Notes: generated by a model not told the origin, from the letters alone. DNA of 10,187 nucleotides from CAYRMV01 sp964425255 (GCA_964425255.1 CAYRMV010000115.1:1-10187); one strand, 5' to 3'; numbered from the stretch's first letter, positions 1 to 6,700 are shown. Numbers and translations are program-made.

Positions 1-2
1 AG

Positions 3-515
3 TTTGCTAGTGGATTTCGACGTTTTCTTTTCCTGTATTTGGGTCTTATTGCGTTGTTTTTTTATTCCACTTGGATTGAAAATGCGCATCTATCTTTGGT
101 TTGTATAATGTTTTTTCAATTGATGCAACTAGGAAATTTCACCCTTCTTGAAGATGAAATCTTTGTTTGGAAATATGCCGCTTCTCCTCGTGAATTTCTT
201 TGGAGAAAAATGAAAGTAGCATGGATTCAAAATCTGTATTTTTTGATGCCTCTTTCGGTCATTCAAATCGTGATATTCCCAGAAACTTATTGGTTAGTTG
301 GTTCTGTGTTGTTGCTAGGATTGGCTTTGTTTTCATTGTTTATTTTCATGAAATATGCGCTGTTTCCCTCCGAATTGAATGTAGTTGAAGTGATTTTTTT
401 TGCATGTTGTCTATTCTTTCCACCACTGATCTTGGTTTTCTTACCGATTTACTACCAACGTGCACAACAAAATCTTCAAACTTGGTTAAAAAATGATTCA
501 ATTACAAAGAGTTAG
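3..515 (+). CDS. Multi-spanning membrane protein, probable ABC exporter permease subunit (5' end missing)
   Basis: The reading frame is open to the left edge, so the gene starts before the window; 170 residues are visible. The TTG near base 39 is just an internal Leu codon. About five hydrophobic segments can be seen, at roughly residues 8-25, 30-50, 77-93, 96-118 and 127-151 of the fragment. They are separated by a short charged loop (EDEIFVWKYAASPREFLWRK) and followed by a polar tail. There is no enzyme motif. The stop lies 23 bases inside the downstream ABC ATPase gene, so the two are almost certainly co-translated and the product is most simply the membrane-spanning partner of that ATPase. 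I do not recognise a specific family, and the substrate is unknown. The role rests on topology and gene pairing, not on a conserved motif. Confidence 0.75.
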   Translation, partial: FASGFRRFLFLYLGLIALFFYSTWIENAHLSLVCIMFFQLMQLGNFTLLEDEIFVWKYAASPREFLWRKMKVAWIQNLYFLMPLSVIQIVIFPETYWLVGSVLLLGLALFSLFIFMKYALFPSELNVVEVIFFACCLFFPPLILVFLPIYYQRAQQNLQTWLKNDSITKS

Positions 516-1173
516 TAAATCCTTTGGGAATAAAATAGTGCTTCAAGATATTCAGTTTACACTTGAACGAGGTAAGGTGTACGGGTTGGTTGGTGAAAAT
601 GGCGCCGGAAAAACTACCTTATTTCGTTGTTTGGCTGGACTAGAATCGTTTGAAGGTTCGATTCAATCTGATTTTGAACCAATCAAAAATCACCTTGGTT
701 TTTTGACAACCGAACCTTATTTTTTTCCTCGTATGACTGGTAGAGAATATTTGCGATTTCTATGTCAAGCGCGAAATAAATCAACAGAAAATTTAGATGA
801 ACGCAATGTTTTTGATTTACCTTTGGATGTGTATGCTCAAAATTATTCGACAGGAATGAAGAAAAAATTGGCATTAACGGGGGTGTTATTGCAAGAAAAT
901 TCCTTTTACATTCTTGATGAACCGTTTAATGGTGTTGATTTGGCAAGTAATTGGATGATAACAGAAATTATCCACGAATTGAAAGCATTGAATAAAACGG
1001 TTTTGATTTCATCTCATATTTTTTCTACTTTAAAGGATACGTGTGATGTCATTTTTCAGTTGAAAGATGGTTCAATCGGACAGTTTGTTTCGAAAGATCT
1101 CTTTTCTGATTTAGAGGAGGAATTAAAGCGCGAAACAGTGAGAAATGGCCTTGATAGACTAAATTTAAAGTAA
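493..1173 (+). CDS. ABC transporter ATP-binding protein
   Basis: A 226-residue stand-alone nucleotide-binding subunit that hydrolyses ATP on the cytoplasmic face to power a membrane partner. Visible motifs in order: Walker A GENGAGKTT (34-42), a signature-like YSTGMKKK (118-125), Walker B YILDEP (139-144, catalytic Glu143), D-loop GVD (147-149), and switch His175 in LISSH. The canonical Q-loop Gln is not obvious: the region reads LTTEPYFFPRMT (71-82), as in many ABC-2 type exporters where Glu or another residue sits there. The STGMKKKLAL signature is typical of the DrrA/CcmA-like exporter group rather than importers. The ATG lies within the end of the membrane-protein gene in another frame, which implies translational coupling. 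The cargo cannot be told. The gene ends exactly where convergent lpxH ends. Confidence 0.92.
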   Translation: MIQLQRVSKSFGNKIVLQDIQFTLERGKVYGLVGENGAGKTTLFRCLAGLESFEGSIQSDFEPIKNHLGFLTTEPYFFPRMTGREYLRFLCQARNKSTENLDERNVFDLPLDVYAQNYSTGMKKKLALTGVLLQENSFYILDEPFNGVDLASNWMITEIIHELKALNKTVLISSHIFSTLKDTCDVIFQLKDGSIGQFVSKDLFSDLEEELKRETVRNGLDRLNLK

Positions 1174-1935
1174 TCAATCCATTTTTTTCTCCCATTTTTT
1201 TAATTCCATTTTTTCTCCATCAAAAACGCCATACGTGAAATAATGAATCCAATCTCCGAGGTTGACATAACGGGAATGAGCGTTCAAATCGATTTCTAGA
1301 GGAAGGTGGCGGTGTCCAAAAATGTAAAAATCATGATGTTCTTTTGCTTCCATTTCTTTGGAATAAATCGCAAGCCATTCATTTTCCTCTCCAAGGAATT
1401 TTTCGTCTGAATCTCCCGTTGCAGCTCGACTACTTTTGGATGAATAATTCGCTAACCAAATACCAAAATTGGGATGAAAACGAGCAAACATCCACTGACA
1501 GATTTTACTAGCAAAAAATTTCTTTAAGAATTTATAGCCATGATCTCCTGGACCGAGTCCATCACCGTGACCGATGTAGAATTTTTTTCCTTTAAACGTG
1601 CGTTGAATGGGTTGTTTATACAATTTTACACCGAGTTCAGATGGAATGTAATCAAAAATCCACATGTCGTGATTTCCTGTAAAAAAATGGACAGGTATTC
1701 CAGCATCGGTGAAAGAAGCAATTTTGGCTTGAAGTCGAACAAATCCACGAGGAATTGCTTGTTTGTATTCGAACCAAAAATCGAATATATCCCCCACTAA
1801 GAACAGTTCTTCACAGTCTTCACGGATGGAATCCATCCAAGCACAGATCTCTTTTTCCCGCAAGCGGCTAACTTTTTCGTTGGGAGCTCCCAAATGAAAA
1901 TCAGAGGCGAAATAAATTTTCTTTCCGGCTTGCAT
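1174..1935 (-). CDS. lpxH: UDP-2,3-diacylglucosamine diphosphatase (LpxH family metallophosphoesterase)
   Basis: Predicted to cleave UDP-2,3-diacylglucosamine to lipid X (2,3-diacylglucosamine 1-phosphate) plus UMP, the fourth step of lipid A synthesis, at the inner face of the cytoplasmic membrane. The 253 residues carry the full two-metal calcineurin-like set: DFHLG (Asp12, His14), GDIFDFW (Asp49), GNHD (Asn88, His89), GHGDG (His123) and GHRH (His208, His210). Length and order fit LpxH and its Bacteroidota homologues. The closest alternative is an LpxH-like paralogue of unproven substrate, since Bacteroidota can carry more than one. Its ATG overlaps the stop of the upstream thioredoxin gene by one base (TAATG), so it is probably the last gene of that operon. 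The C-terminus is Lys-rich (KKWEKKMD), giving T-runs on the other strand. Confidence 0.88.
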   Translation of the reverse strand: MQAGKKIYFASDFHLGAPNEKVSRLREKEICAWMDSIREDCEELFLVGDIFDFWFEYKQAIPRGFVRLQAKIASFTDAGIPVHFFTGNHDMWIFDYIPSELGVKLYKQPIQRTFKGKKFYIGHGDGLGPGDHGYKFLKKFFASKICQWMFARFHPNFGIWLANYSSKSSRAATGDSDEKFLGEENEWLAIYSKEMEAKEHHDFYIFGHRHLPLEIDLNAHSRYVNLGDWIHYFTYGVFDGEKMELKKWEKKMD

Positions 1936-3044
1936 TAAAATCCGTAAATTGTTTTTAGTTGTTGTTCTAATTCTGCACCACGTAATTTTGTTCCAATGAT
2001 TTTTCCATCGCCATCAACAAGAACGGTGAAAGGAATACTCGAAACTTTGTATGCGCGAGCAACTTCGTTTTGCCAAAATTTTAAATCGCTTACGTGATGT
2101 GGCCAGGTTAATTTGTCTTTTTCAATGGCAGCCAACCAAGGTTCTTTTGTTTTGTCAAGAGAAACACTGAGTACGGTGAATCCTTTTTCCTTGTATTTTT
2201 CGTACAAACGAACTACATTCGGATTTTCTTGTCTACATGGTCCACACCAAGAGGCCCAAAAATCGATTAAAACAACTTGTCCGCGTAAATCTGAAAGTTT
2301 TAAAGGTGTACCATCGATTTTATTTTGTGTAAAATCAGGAGCAATCTTTCCAGTTGCAAGGAAATTCATTTCTTCCATTTTGGATTTTTGTACCAAAAAG
2401 TCGCTGTAAATTTGTTGAACAGTTGGAGATTCACCAAAGCTAGTTTTGATTTGATTCACCAATGATTCGTACGTGGTGAATTCTTTTTCCATATCGAGAG
2501 TGCTTAAAACAGCAATTAACGCAGGAGAATTGTTATTCAGTGAAATAAATCGTTGTTTGTATCCATTGAATTCGTAGTAAATAGGGGAGAATGATTCGTT
2601 TACAGCTTGTTGTTGTTCAGGAAATTTGCGTAAATAATTGTTGGCAGAATCTAATTTATACTGATAAGCTTCTTTCATTTTGACAAATTCATTGAGTTGA
2701 ATGGATTCGTCAGAGTCAATAATATTGCTGAATTGTAAAATATTTTTTCCATCACCAAAAACTCGGATAGCTGATTTATCACGTAAAATCAAATTCAAGT
2801 GTGATGTTTTGTTTATTCGTAGCACATAATAATCTGCTGCGGGTAATTTTCCTTTCAACGAAAATTTTCCAGATTTATCGTATTTCCCACCAATTAAATT
2901 TTTATAACCAGTTGAATTGTAGGATGAAATGTAAATCGAATCAGAATTTGAATTGAAAATTTCACCTGAAACCTGAACAGATATTTGAGCTTGTAAAGAA
3001 AATACAAACCATGAAAATGTGAATAAAGAAATCAGTTTTTGCAT
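1935..3044 (-). CDS. Secreted TlpA-like thioredoxin with N-terminal DUF4369-like region
   Basis: A predicted periplasmic thiol-disulfide oxidoreductase of 369 residues. Residues 1-20 form a Sec signal peptide (hydrophobic core, ending SLQAQ) with no lipobox Cys. Residues about 21-100 look like the beta-rich DUF4369 region often found in Bacteroidota TlpA/ResA proteins. A mostly helical middle follows (about 110-230). The TlpA/AhpC-TSA type thioredoxin fold runs from about 232 to 369, with redox motif WCGPC (Cys267, Cys270) and cis-Pro338 in SSIPFT. The fold keeps the FWASWCGPCR signature, so it should be redox-active. Family members reduce or isomerise periplasmic disulfides, including in cytochrome c maturation; the actual client is unknown. 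It sits 12 bases after a paralogous lipoprotein gene and overlaps lpxH by one base, suggesting one transcript. Confidence 0.9.
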   Translation of the reverse strand: MQKLISLFTFSWFVFSLQAQISVQVSGEIFNSNSDSIYISSYNSTGYKNLIGGKYDKSGKFSLKGKLPAADYYVLRINKTSHLNLILRDKSAIRVFGDGKNILQFSNIIDSDESIQLNEFVKMKEAYQYKLDSANNYLRKFPEQQQAVNESFSPIYYEFNGYKQRFISLNNNSPALIAVLSTLDMEKEFTTYESLVNQIKTSFGESPTVQQIYSDFLVQKSKMEEMNFLATGKIAPDFTQNKIDGTPLKLSDLRGQVVLIDFWASWCGPCRQENPNVVRLYEKYKEKGFTVLSVSLDKTKEPWLAAIEKDKLTWPHHVSDLKFWQNEVARAYKVSSIPFTVLVDGDGKIIGTKLRGAELEQQLKTIYGF

Positions 3045-3056
3045 GTTTAATTTATT

Positions 3057-4247
3057 TTAACCCAAAATCTCCTTCAATTTTTGTTCCAAAGCTGCTCCAC
3101 GCAAATTGGTGCCAATAATTTTACCTTGTTTGTCGATTAAAACCGTATACGGGATACCGTTGAAACCATACAATTGAGGCATTGGAGAATCCCAGTGTAA
3201 TAAATCACTGACGTGGTTTGGCCAACTAAGGTTGTCTGATGTAATGGCTCTTTTCCAAGCTTCTGCATCTTTATCTAAGCTAACGGAGTAAATGGTAAAT
3301 CCTTTGTTTTTATATTGATTGTATAATCGAACCACATTTGGATTCTCTTTGCGACAAGGACCACACCAAGATGCCCAGAAATCAATTAATACGATTTTTC
3401 CACGAAGAGAAGAAAGTTTGATTACTTTTCCTTCTGGATTTTTCAATGCAATTTCAGGTGCAACACCGCCCGATTGTGTAGCTTGGCTTGTTTGCTTGTA
3501 AGCTTGAAATTCTTTGAATCCGGCTGCAATTTGTTGTACTTGATTTTCCATGGATTTTGCAATGGGAGAACCTGGATTTTTTTTGTTGAATGCTTCAGAA
3601 ACTTTCATCAAAACATCCAAGTTAGCAGGATCCCAATTTTCAAAGCCCATAACGGGAGTTAAGGAAGTGGACAAAACCATATTAACGGAATTACCTGGGT
3701 CGGCAGTCATATTTTTCAAAGCAAATTCATCCAAAGGTTTACGCAAACGCAAAAATTCTTGAATTTGTTGTTCTTGAGAAAGTTCCGTTTTTTTTGCAAG
3801 TTCTGCTTGATTTTGAGCAAATTCATTGAATAAAACCATATATTCACTCAAAGGTTTGGCCCATGAAGCTCCGGATATTTGCGGTAAACGATCAAATGTA
3901 GCATAATCTGCTTTTACTTTGATTTGATCTTTTGGAGAAAGGGTTAATGGAATGACTTTGTTTTCGTAACCTACTCGCAATTGATACATTCCCATTCCTT
4001 TGATGTTTCCTTTCAACGAAAACTGACCGTTCGAATTGGTGGTTGTTTTCGCAATCTCAATGGTGCCGTCTGAGCTAAGTGCTTCTAAAACGACAATTAA
4101 ATCTCCTGCCCCTTGTATGTCACCATCAATTCCAAAGTTGATTTCTAAATTTTGTTCTTGTTCTTGTTTTTCAGTAGATTCATCTTTACAAGAAGTAAAT
4201 AATGCAACTGATACAATTGACATAAAAACGATAAGTCCTTTTTTCAT
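3057..4247 (-). CDS. TlpA-like thioredoxin lipoprotein with N-terminal DUF4369-like region
   Basis: A predicted membrane-anchored periplasmic disulfide oxidoreductase of 396 residues. The N-terminus (MKKGLIVFMSIVSVALFTSC) is a lipoprotein signal with Cys20 as the acylation site, followed by a charged linker rich in Lys and Glu. Residues about 33-115 resemble DUF4369, about 125-255 is helical, and the thioredoxin domain covers about 262-396, with WCGPC (Cys295, Cys298) and cis-Pro366 in GIPYT. It is a clear paralogue of the next gene: both share LIDFWASWCGPCR, ENPNVVRLY, SVSLDK and an IIGT-LRGA-LEQ-LK ending. The difference is the anchor: this copy is lipidated, the other free. It is probably the first gene of the three-gene operon, with a -7-like box about 36 bases upstream. 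Confidence 0.9.
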   Translation of the reverse strand: MKKGLIVFMSIVSVALFTSCKDESTEKQEQEQNLEINFGIDGDIQGAGDLIVVLEALSSDGTIEIAKTTTNSNGQFSLKGNIKGMGMYQLRVGYENKVIPLTLSPKDQIKVKADYATFDRLPQISGASWAKPLSEYMVLFNEFAQNQAELAKKTELSQEQQIQEFLRLRKPLDEFALKNMTADPGNSVNMVLSTSLTPVMGFENWDPANLDVLMKVSEAFNKKNPGSPIAKSMENQVQQIAAGFKEFQAYKQTSQATQSGGVAPEIALKNPEGKVIKLSSLRGKIVLIDFWASWCGPCRKENPNVVRLYNQYKNKGFTIYSVSLDKDAEAWKRAITSDNLSWPNHVSDLLHWDSPMPQLYGFNGIPYTVLIDKQGKIIGTNLRGAALEQKLKEILG

Positions 4248-4282
4248 GTTTGTTCAAATTTTGTTTGTAGAAACCATTTTTT

Positions 4283-4290
4283 CAAAGTTA
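4283..4290 (-). promoter_or_regulatory. Candidate Bacteroidota -7 box (TAACTTTG)
   Basis: On the minus strand this reads TAACTTTG, a perfect match to the Bacteroidota TAnnTTTG -7 element, ending 35 bases before the ATG of the lipoprotein thioredoxin gene. No TTG was found at the usual -33 spacing, so the call rests on one element and position only. Confidence 0.4.
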
Positions 4291-4336
4291 ACTTGGGAAA
4301 ACCAGTTCTGTGAATAAAATAACTTCGCATTAACGA

Positions 4337-5794
4337 TTAAGCATCCAGCATGGAGCGCATCAATTGATTTGATTGTTTTGGATCAGCTTTTCCTTGTGAA
4401 ACCTTCATGAGTTGCCCCATAAAGAAACCAATCAATTGTTTTTCCCCATTTTTATATCGTTCCACTTCATTTGGATTCAATTCCATCACTTTTTCAATGT
4501 ATCCGCGAAGACTACCTTCATCTGAATCTTGAATTAAGTTGAGTTCGGTTGCCAAATCAAGTGGTTGTTTCGAAGGATTCTCAATCAACGCAGGGAAAAT
4601 CTTTTGTGAAGCAACAGAATAAGATACTTTTCCACTATCAATCAAAGCGATTAATTCCGCAATTGTTTGGGCTGAAACTGGAAATTGTTCCATTTCTAAA
4701 CCATTTTGGTTCAAATAGGACTTTATTTCGCCCATCAAGATGTTTGCCGCAGACTTGTAATTTTTGGTGTGTGAAATAATTGCTTCGAAATACAAAGCGA
4801 TTGGTTTTGAATCCGTTAATATTCCTGCATCGTAAGCAGATAATTTTAATTCATGGATATATTTCAAATACAAGTCTCTTGGTAAAGGAGGCATTTCCTT
4901 GCGAACAGCTTCAATTTGCTTTTCGTCCACAAAAAGTGGTTGCAAATCGGGTTCTGGAAAATAGCGGTAATCATTAGCAGCTTCTTTCGATCGCATGGAA
5001 ATTGTAATACCTTTTAAGGCATCAAAAGAGCGTGTTTCTTGAGATAAAGAACCTCCATTTTCAAGTACTTCGATTTGACGATTCACTTCAAATTCAATAG
5101 CACGTTGTACATTTCGAATGGAATTCATGTTTTTGACTTCCACTTTGGTACCGAATTCACTTGCACCTTTCAATCGTACAGAAACATTGGCATCACAACG
5201 CAAAGAACCTTCTTCCATGTTTCCATCACAAATGTCCAAGTAGCGAACTAGTTTGCGCACTTCCGTTAGATAATCATACGCTTCTTGAGAAGAACGAATA
5301 TCTGGCTCGGAAACGATTTCAAGAAGTGGAGTTCCAGCACGGTTCAAATCGACAAGAGTATCAAACACATCCACATCGTGAATGCTTTTTCCAGCGTCTT
5401 CTTCCATGTGAATCCGAGTGATCCCGATCGCTTTTTCACTTCCATCTTCGTTTTTGATGAAAATTTGTCCGCCTGTACAAATCGGTGTTTTGTCTTGTGT
5501 GATTTGATAACCTTTTGGAAGATCGGGGTAAAAATAATTTTTTCGAGCAAAATATTGATGATCAGCAATGTGACTTCCACATGCTAAACCCAAGCGAATA
5601 GCGTATTCAATCGTTTTTTTGTTCATCGTTGGCAAAGTTCCAGGATGCCCCAAAGTGATAACGCTTACATTCGTGTTTGGATTCGCTCCATATTCATTTA
5701 TGTCGTTTGAATACGCTTTCGTTTTGGTCAACATTTGCGCATGGACTTCAAGTCCAACAACGATTTCATATTTGTCTTTGATTTCTGCTGTCAT
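4337..5794 (-). CDS. gatB: Aspartyl/glutamyl-tRNA amidotransferase subunit B
   Basis: Subunit of the GatCAB complex, which converts Glu-tRNA(Gln) and/or Asp-tRNA(Asn) to the amidated forms in the cytoplasm; GatB is the kinase-like subunit that activates the misacylated tRNA. With the ATG at 5794 the protein has 485 residues, the normal family length. Hallmarks: VVGLEVHAQ (12-20), RKNYFYPDLPKGYQITQ (84-100), HMEEDAGKS (129-137), DLNRAGTPLLEIVSEPD (149-165), GSLRCDANVSVR (196-207), NDYRYFPEPDL (274-284), and a helical GatB/YqeY tail to the end (KNGEKQLIGFFMGQLM, 448-463). A longer reading from a TTG at 5848 would add 18 residues unlike the family, so I reject it. gatA and gatC are not in the window. 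The gene is divergent from the nucleotidyltransferase cassette. Confidence 0.96.
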   Translation of the reverse strand: MTAEIKDKYEIVVGLEVHAQMLTKTKAYSNDINEYGANPNTNVSVITLGHPGTLPTMNKKTIEYAIRLGLACGSHIADHQYFARKNYFYPDLPKGYQITQDKTPICTGGQIFIKNEDGSEKAIGITRIHMEEDAGKSIHDVDVFDTLVDLNRAGTPLLEIVSEPDIRSSQEAYDYLTEVRKLVRYLDICDGNMEEGSLRCDANVSVRLKGASEFGTKVEVKNMNSIRNVQRAIEFEVNRQIEVLENGGSLSQETRSFDALKGITISMRSKEAANDYRYFPEPDLQPLFVDEKQIEAVRKEMPPLPRDLYLKYIHELKLSAYDAGILTDSKPIALYFEAIISHTKNYKSAANILMGEIKSYLNQNGLEMEQFPVSAQTIAELIALIDSGKVSYSVASQKIFPALIENPSKQPLDLATELNLIQDSDEGSLRGYIEKVMELNPNEVERYKNGEKQLIGFFMGQLMKVSQGKADPKQSNQLMRSMLDA

Positions 5795-5803
5795 AATTGA
5801 GTG

Positions 5804-5811
5804 TAAAGATA
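5804..5811 (-). promoter_or_regulatory. gatB: Weak -7-like box close to the gatB start (TATCTTTA)
   Basis: The minus strand reads TATCTTTA, one base off TAnnTTTG, with only nine bases between it and the gatB ATG. If used, the transcript would be nearly leaderless. No -33 TTG at the right distance was seen, so the site is tentative. Confidence 0.25.
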
Positions 5812-5856
5812 CAATGTCCTTGGAAATTATAGGTGTGGATGAACACAATTTTTATG

Positions 5857-5877
5857 CAATCTAAAATTCGAAGATTG
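5857..5877. repeat. Inverted repeat CAATCT-N9-AGATTG in the gatB/cassette intergenic region
   Basis: Perfect six-base arms, with a TTCGAA palindrome at 5867-5872 across the end of the spacer and the right arm. It is not followed by a T-run on either strand, so it does not look like a terminator. It lies between gatB and the divergent cassette, where an operator for an autoregulated module could sit. Such short arms can arise by chance in AT-rich DNA. Confidence 0.35.
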
Positions 5878-5887
5878 AAATTATAGC

Positions 5888-5906
5888 TGAATTCAATGAA
5901 AATTCA
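5888..5906. repeat. Inverted repeat TGAATT-N7-AATTCA upstream of the cassette
   Basis: Six-base arms around a seven-base spacer, 44 bases before the ATG at 5950 and overlapping an upstream in-frame ATG at 5896. With the repeat at 5857-5877 it makes two adjacent dyads in the intergenic region. The arms are AT-rich and may be chance. Confidence 0.25.
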
Positions 5907-5949
5907 TTTATGTCTTTTCTTTCTTCTGAAAAATGATTACCTTAGTTCT

Positions 5950-6126
5950 ATGCAAATTCAATTTCAGACAAAAGAAGAAAGTAAAAAAAAACAGGAAGAG
6001 GCTTTTCTGAAACTATCTCCTTCTGAACGTGTAATTCGATTTTTTCAGCTTTCTAATTACTTTCTTCAATTTCCGCAAGAAAAAAAGAAGACGACAAAAA
6101 ATAATTTTGTTTTGGAGAAAAAATGA
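5950..6126 (+). CDS. Small charged protein, upstream partner of a nucleotidyltransferase
   Basis: A 58-residue protein with the layout: short N-terminus (MQIQFQTKEESKKKQEEAF), a predicted helix FLKLSPSERVIRFFQLSNYF (about 19-38), then a Lys-rich tail. It contains no catalytic motif or membrane segment. Its stop overlaps the ATG of the nucleotidyltransferase gene (ATGA), so the two are translated together. I know small Bacteroidota proteins with an F-L-K-L-(S/T)-P-x-E-R core next to such nucleotidyltransferases, but no named function. An in-frame ATG at 5896 would add 18 hydrophobic residues (LCLFFLL). I prefer 5950 because the conserved-looking part begins there, though the longer form is not excluded. 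By analogy with toxin-antitoxin pairs it could be an antitoxin or a cofactor; this is inference. Confidence 0.7.
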   Translation: MQIQFQTKEESKKKQEEAFLKLSPSERVIRFFQLSNYFLQFPQEKKKTTKNNFVLEKK

Positions 6127-6599
6127 ATTTAAGTTGGGATGAAAATATTACTTTATTCTTGAGATTGAGTCAAAAATATCAAGTAAAAATGCTCATGGTA
6201 GGTGGAGGAGCTGTAAATTTTCATGGGTATCAACGGCATTCTGCGGATGTTGATTTTTGGATTGATGTTTCTGATGATAATTTAAAACGATTACTTCAAA
6301 CCTTGAATGAAATGGGATATGAAATCTCAGACTTCCCTGAAAAAGTTAAAAACAAAGAACAAAATATTTCGATAAAATTTTCACCAATTGGGATTGATTT
6401 AGAGTTGATTACAAATTTTTCAATTGGAAAGTCTTTTGATGAAGCTTATTCAGAAAGTAAGGTCGTTACAATTAAAAATCAGGATCTTGTAAGGTGGAAT
6501 GTATTATCACTAGAGGATTTAATTCTTAGTAAAATGAAGGCTGGTCGACCAAAAGATTATTTGGATATTCAAGAATTACAGCGCATTCAAAAACTGTAG
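6123..6599 (+). CDS. AbiEii/DUF6036-like nucleotidyltransferase
   Basis: A 158-residue protein with a minimal nucleotidyltransferase (DNA polymerase beta-like) fold. Visible parts: GGGAVNFHGYQRHSADVDFWID (27-48), combining the glycine-rich nucleotide loop, the HG-x-x-R segment and the metal-binding pair Asp42 and Asp44; a likely third acidic residue in IDLEL (Asp92); and a C-terminal LSLEDLILSKMKAGRPKDYLDI stretch (128-149), which is characteristic of AbiEii-like and DUF6036 families. All predicted catalytic acids are present, so it should be active, transferring a nucleotide to RNA, protein or another acceptor; the acceptor is unknown. It overlaps the small upstream gene by four bases. AbiEii-type enzymes act as toxins in two-gene modules, but this copy is shorter than classical AbiEii and its role is not proven. 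Confidence 0.88.
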   Translation: MNLSWDENITLFLRLSQKYQVKMLMVGGGAVNFHGYQRHSADVDFWIDVSDDNLKRLLQTLNEMGYEISDFPEKVKNKEQNISIKFSPIGIDLELITNFSIGKSFDEAYSESKVVTIKNQDLVRWNVLSLEDLILSKMKAGRPKDYLDIQELQRIQKL

Positions 6600-6603
6600 A
6601 TTA

Positions 6604-6691
6604 ATCGAAAAATCTGCTTGGATTTGCTTATTCTGACAAGTCGATTTTGAAAAAAAGAAATGCTCAATAACCCAATCCAAACAGATTCGAT
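6604..6691. terminator. Long imperfect inverted repeat, possible bidirectional terminator
   Basis: The arm at 6604-6624 (ATCGAA, three extra A, TCTGCTTGGATT) pairs with the arm at 6674-6691 (AATCCAAACAGATTCGAT), leaving one mismatch and a three-base bulge around a 49-base loop. On the minus strand the mismatch becomes a G-U pair and the hairpin core runs into TTTTT; on the plus strand it is followed by TTTTATTATT. It fills the gap between the convergent nucleotidyltransferase and phosphorylase genes, where a shared terminator is expected. The loop is unusually long. Confidence 0.5.
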
Positions 6692-6700
6692 GTTTTATTA

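Noticed and set aside
4290..4307. Small hairpin AACTTGG-AAAA-CCAGTT between gatB and the thioredoxin operon
   Set aside because: The stem is short with a bulge, no T-run follows on the minus strand, and it abuts the candidate -7 box, so it is not a convincing gatB terminator.
4036..4317. Open frame of 93 codons on the plus strand
   Set aside because: It lies mostly antisense to the lipoprotein thioredoxin gene, is low in recognisable features, and reads as a shadow of that gene's codon pattern.
5161..5587. Overlapping plus- and minus-strand open frames inside gatB
   Set aside because: They are shadows of the strongly supported gatB frame, with no motifs or start context of their own.
5827..5832. 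TATAAT-like sequence on the minus strand upstream of gatB
   Set aside because: Bacteroidota primary sigma factors do not rely on this -10 hexamer, no -35 partner is seen, and such a match is expected by chance in AT-rich DNA.
5896..5949. 18-residue hydrophobic N-terminal extension of the small cassette protein, resembling a signal peptide
   Set aside because: The partner enzyme is cytoplasmic, the start overlaps a dyad, and the conserved-looking core begins at 5950; kept only as a lesser alternative.
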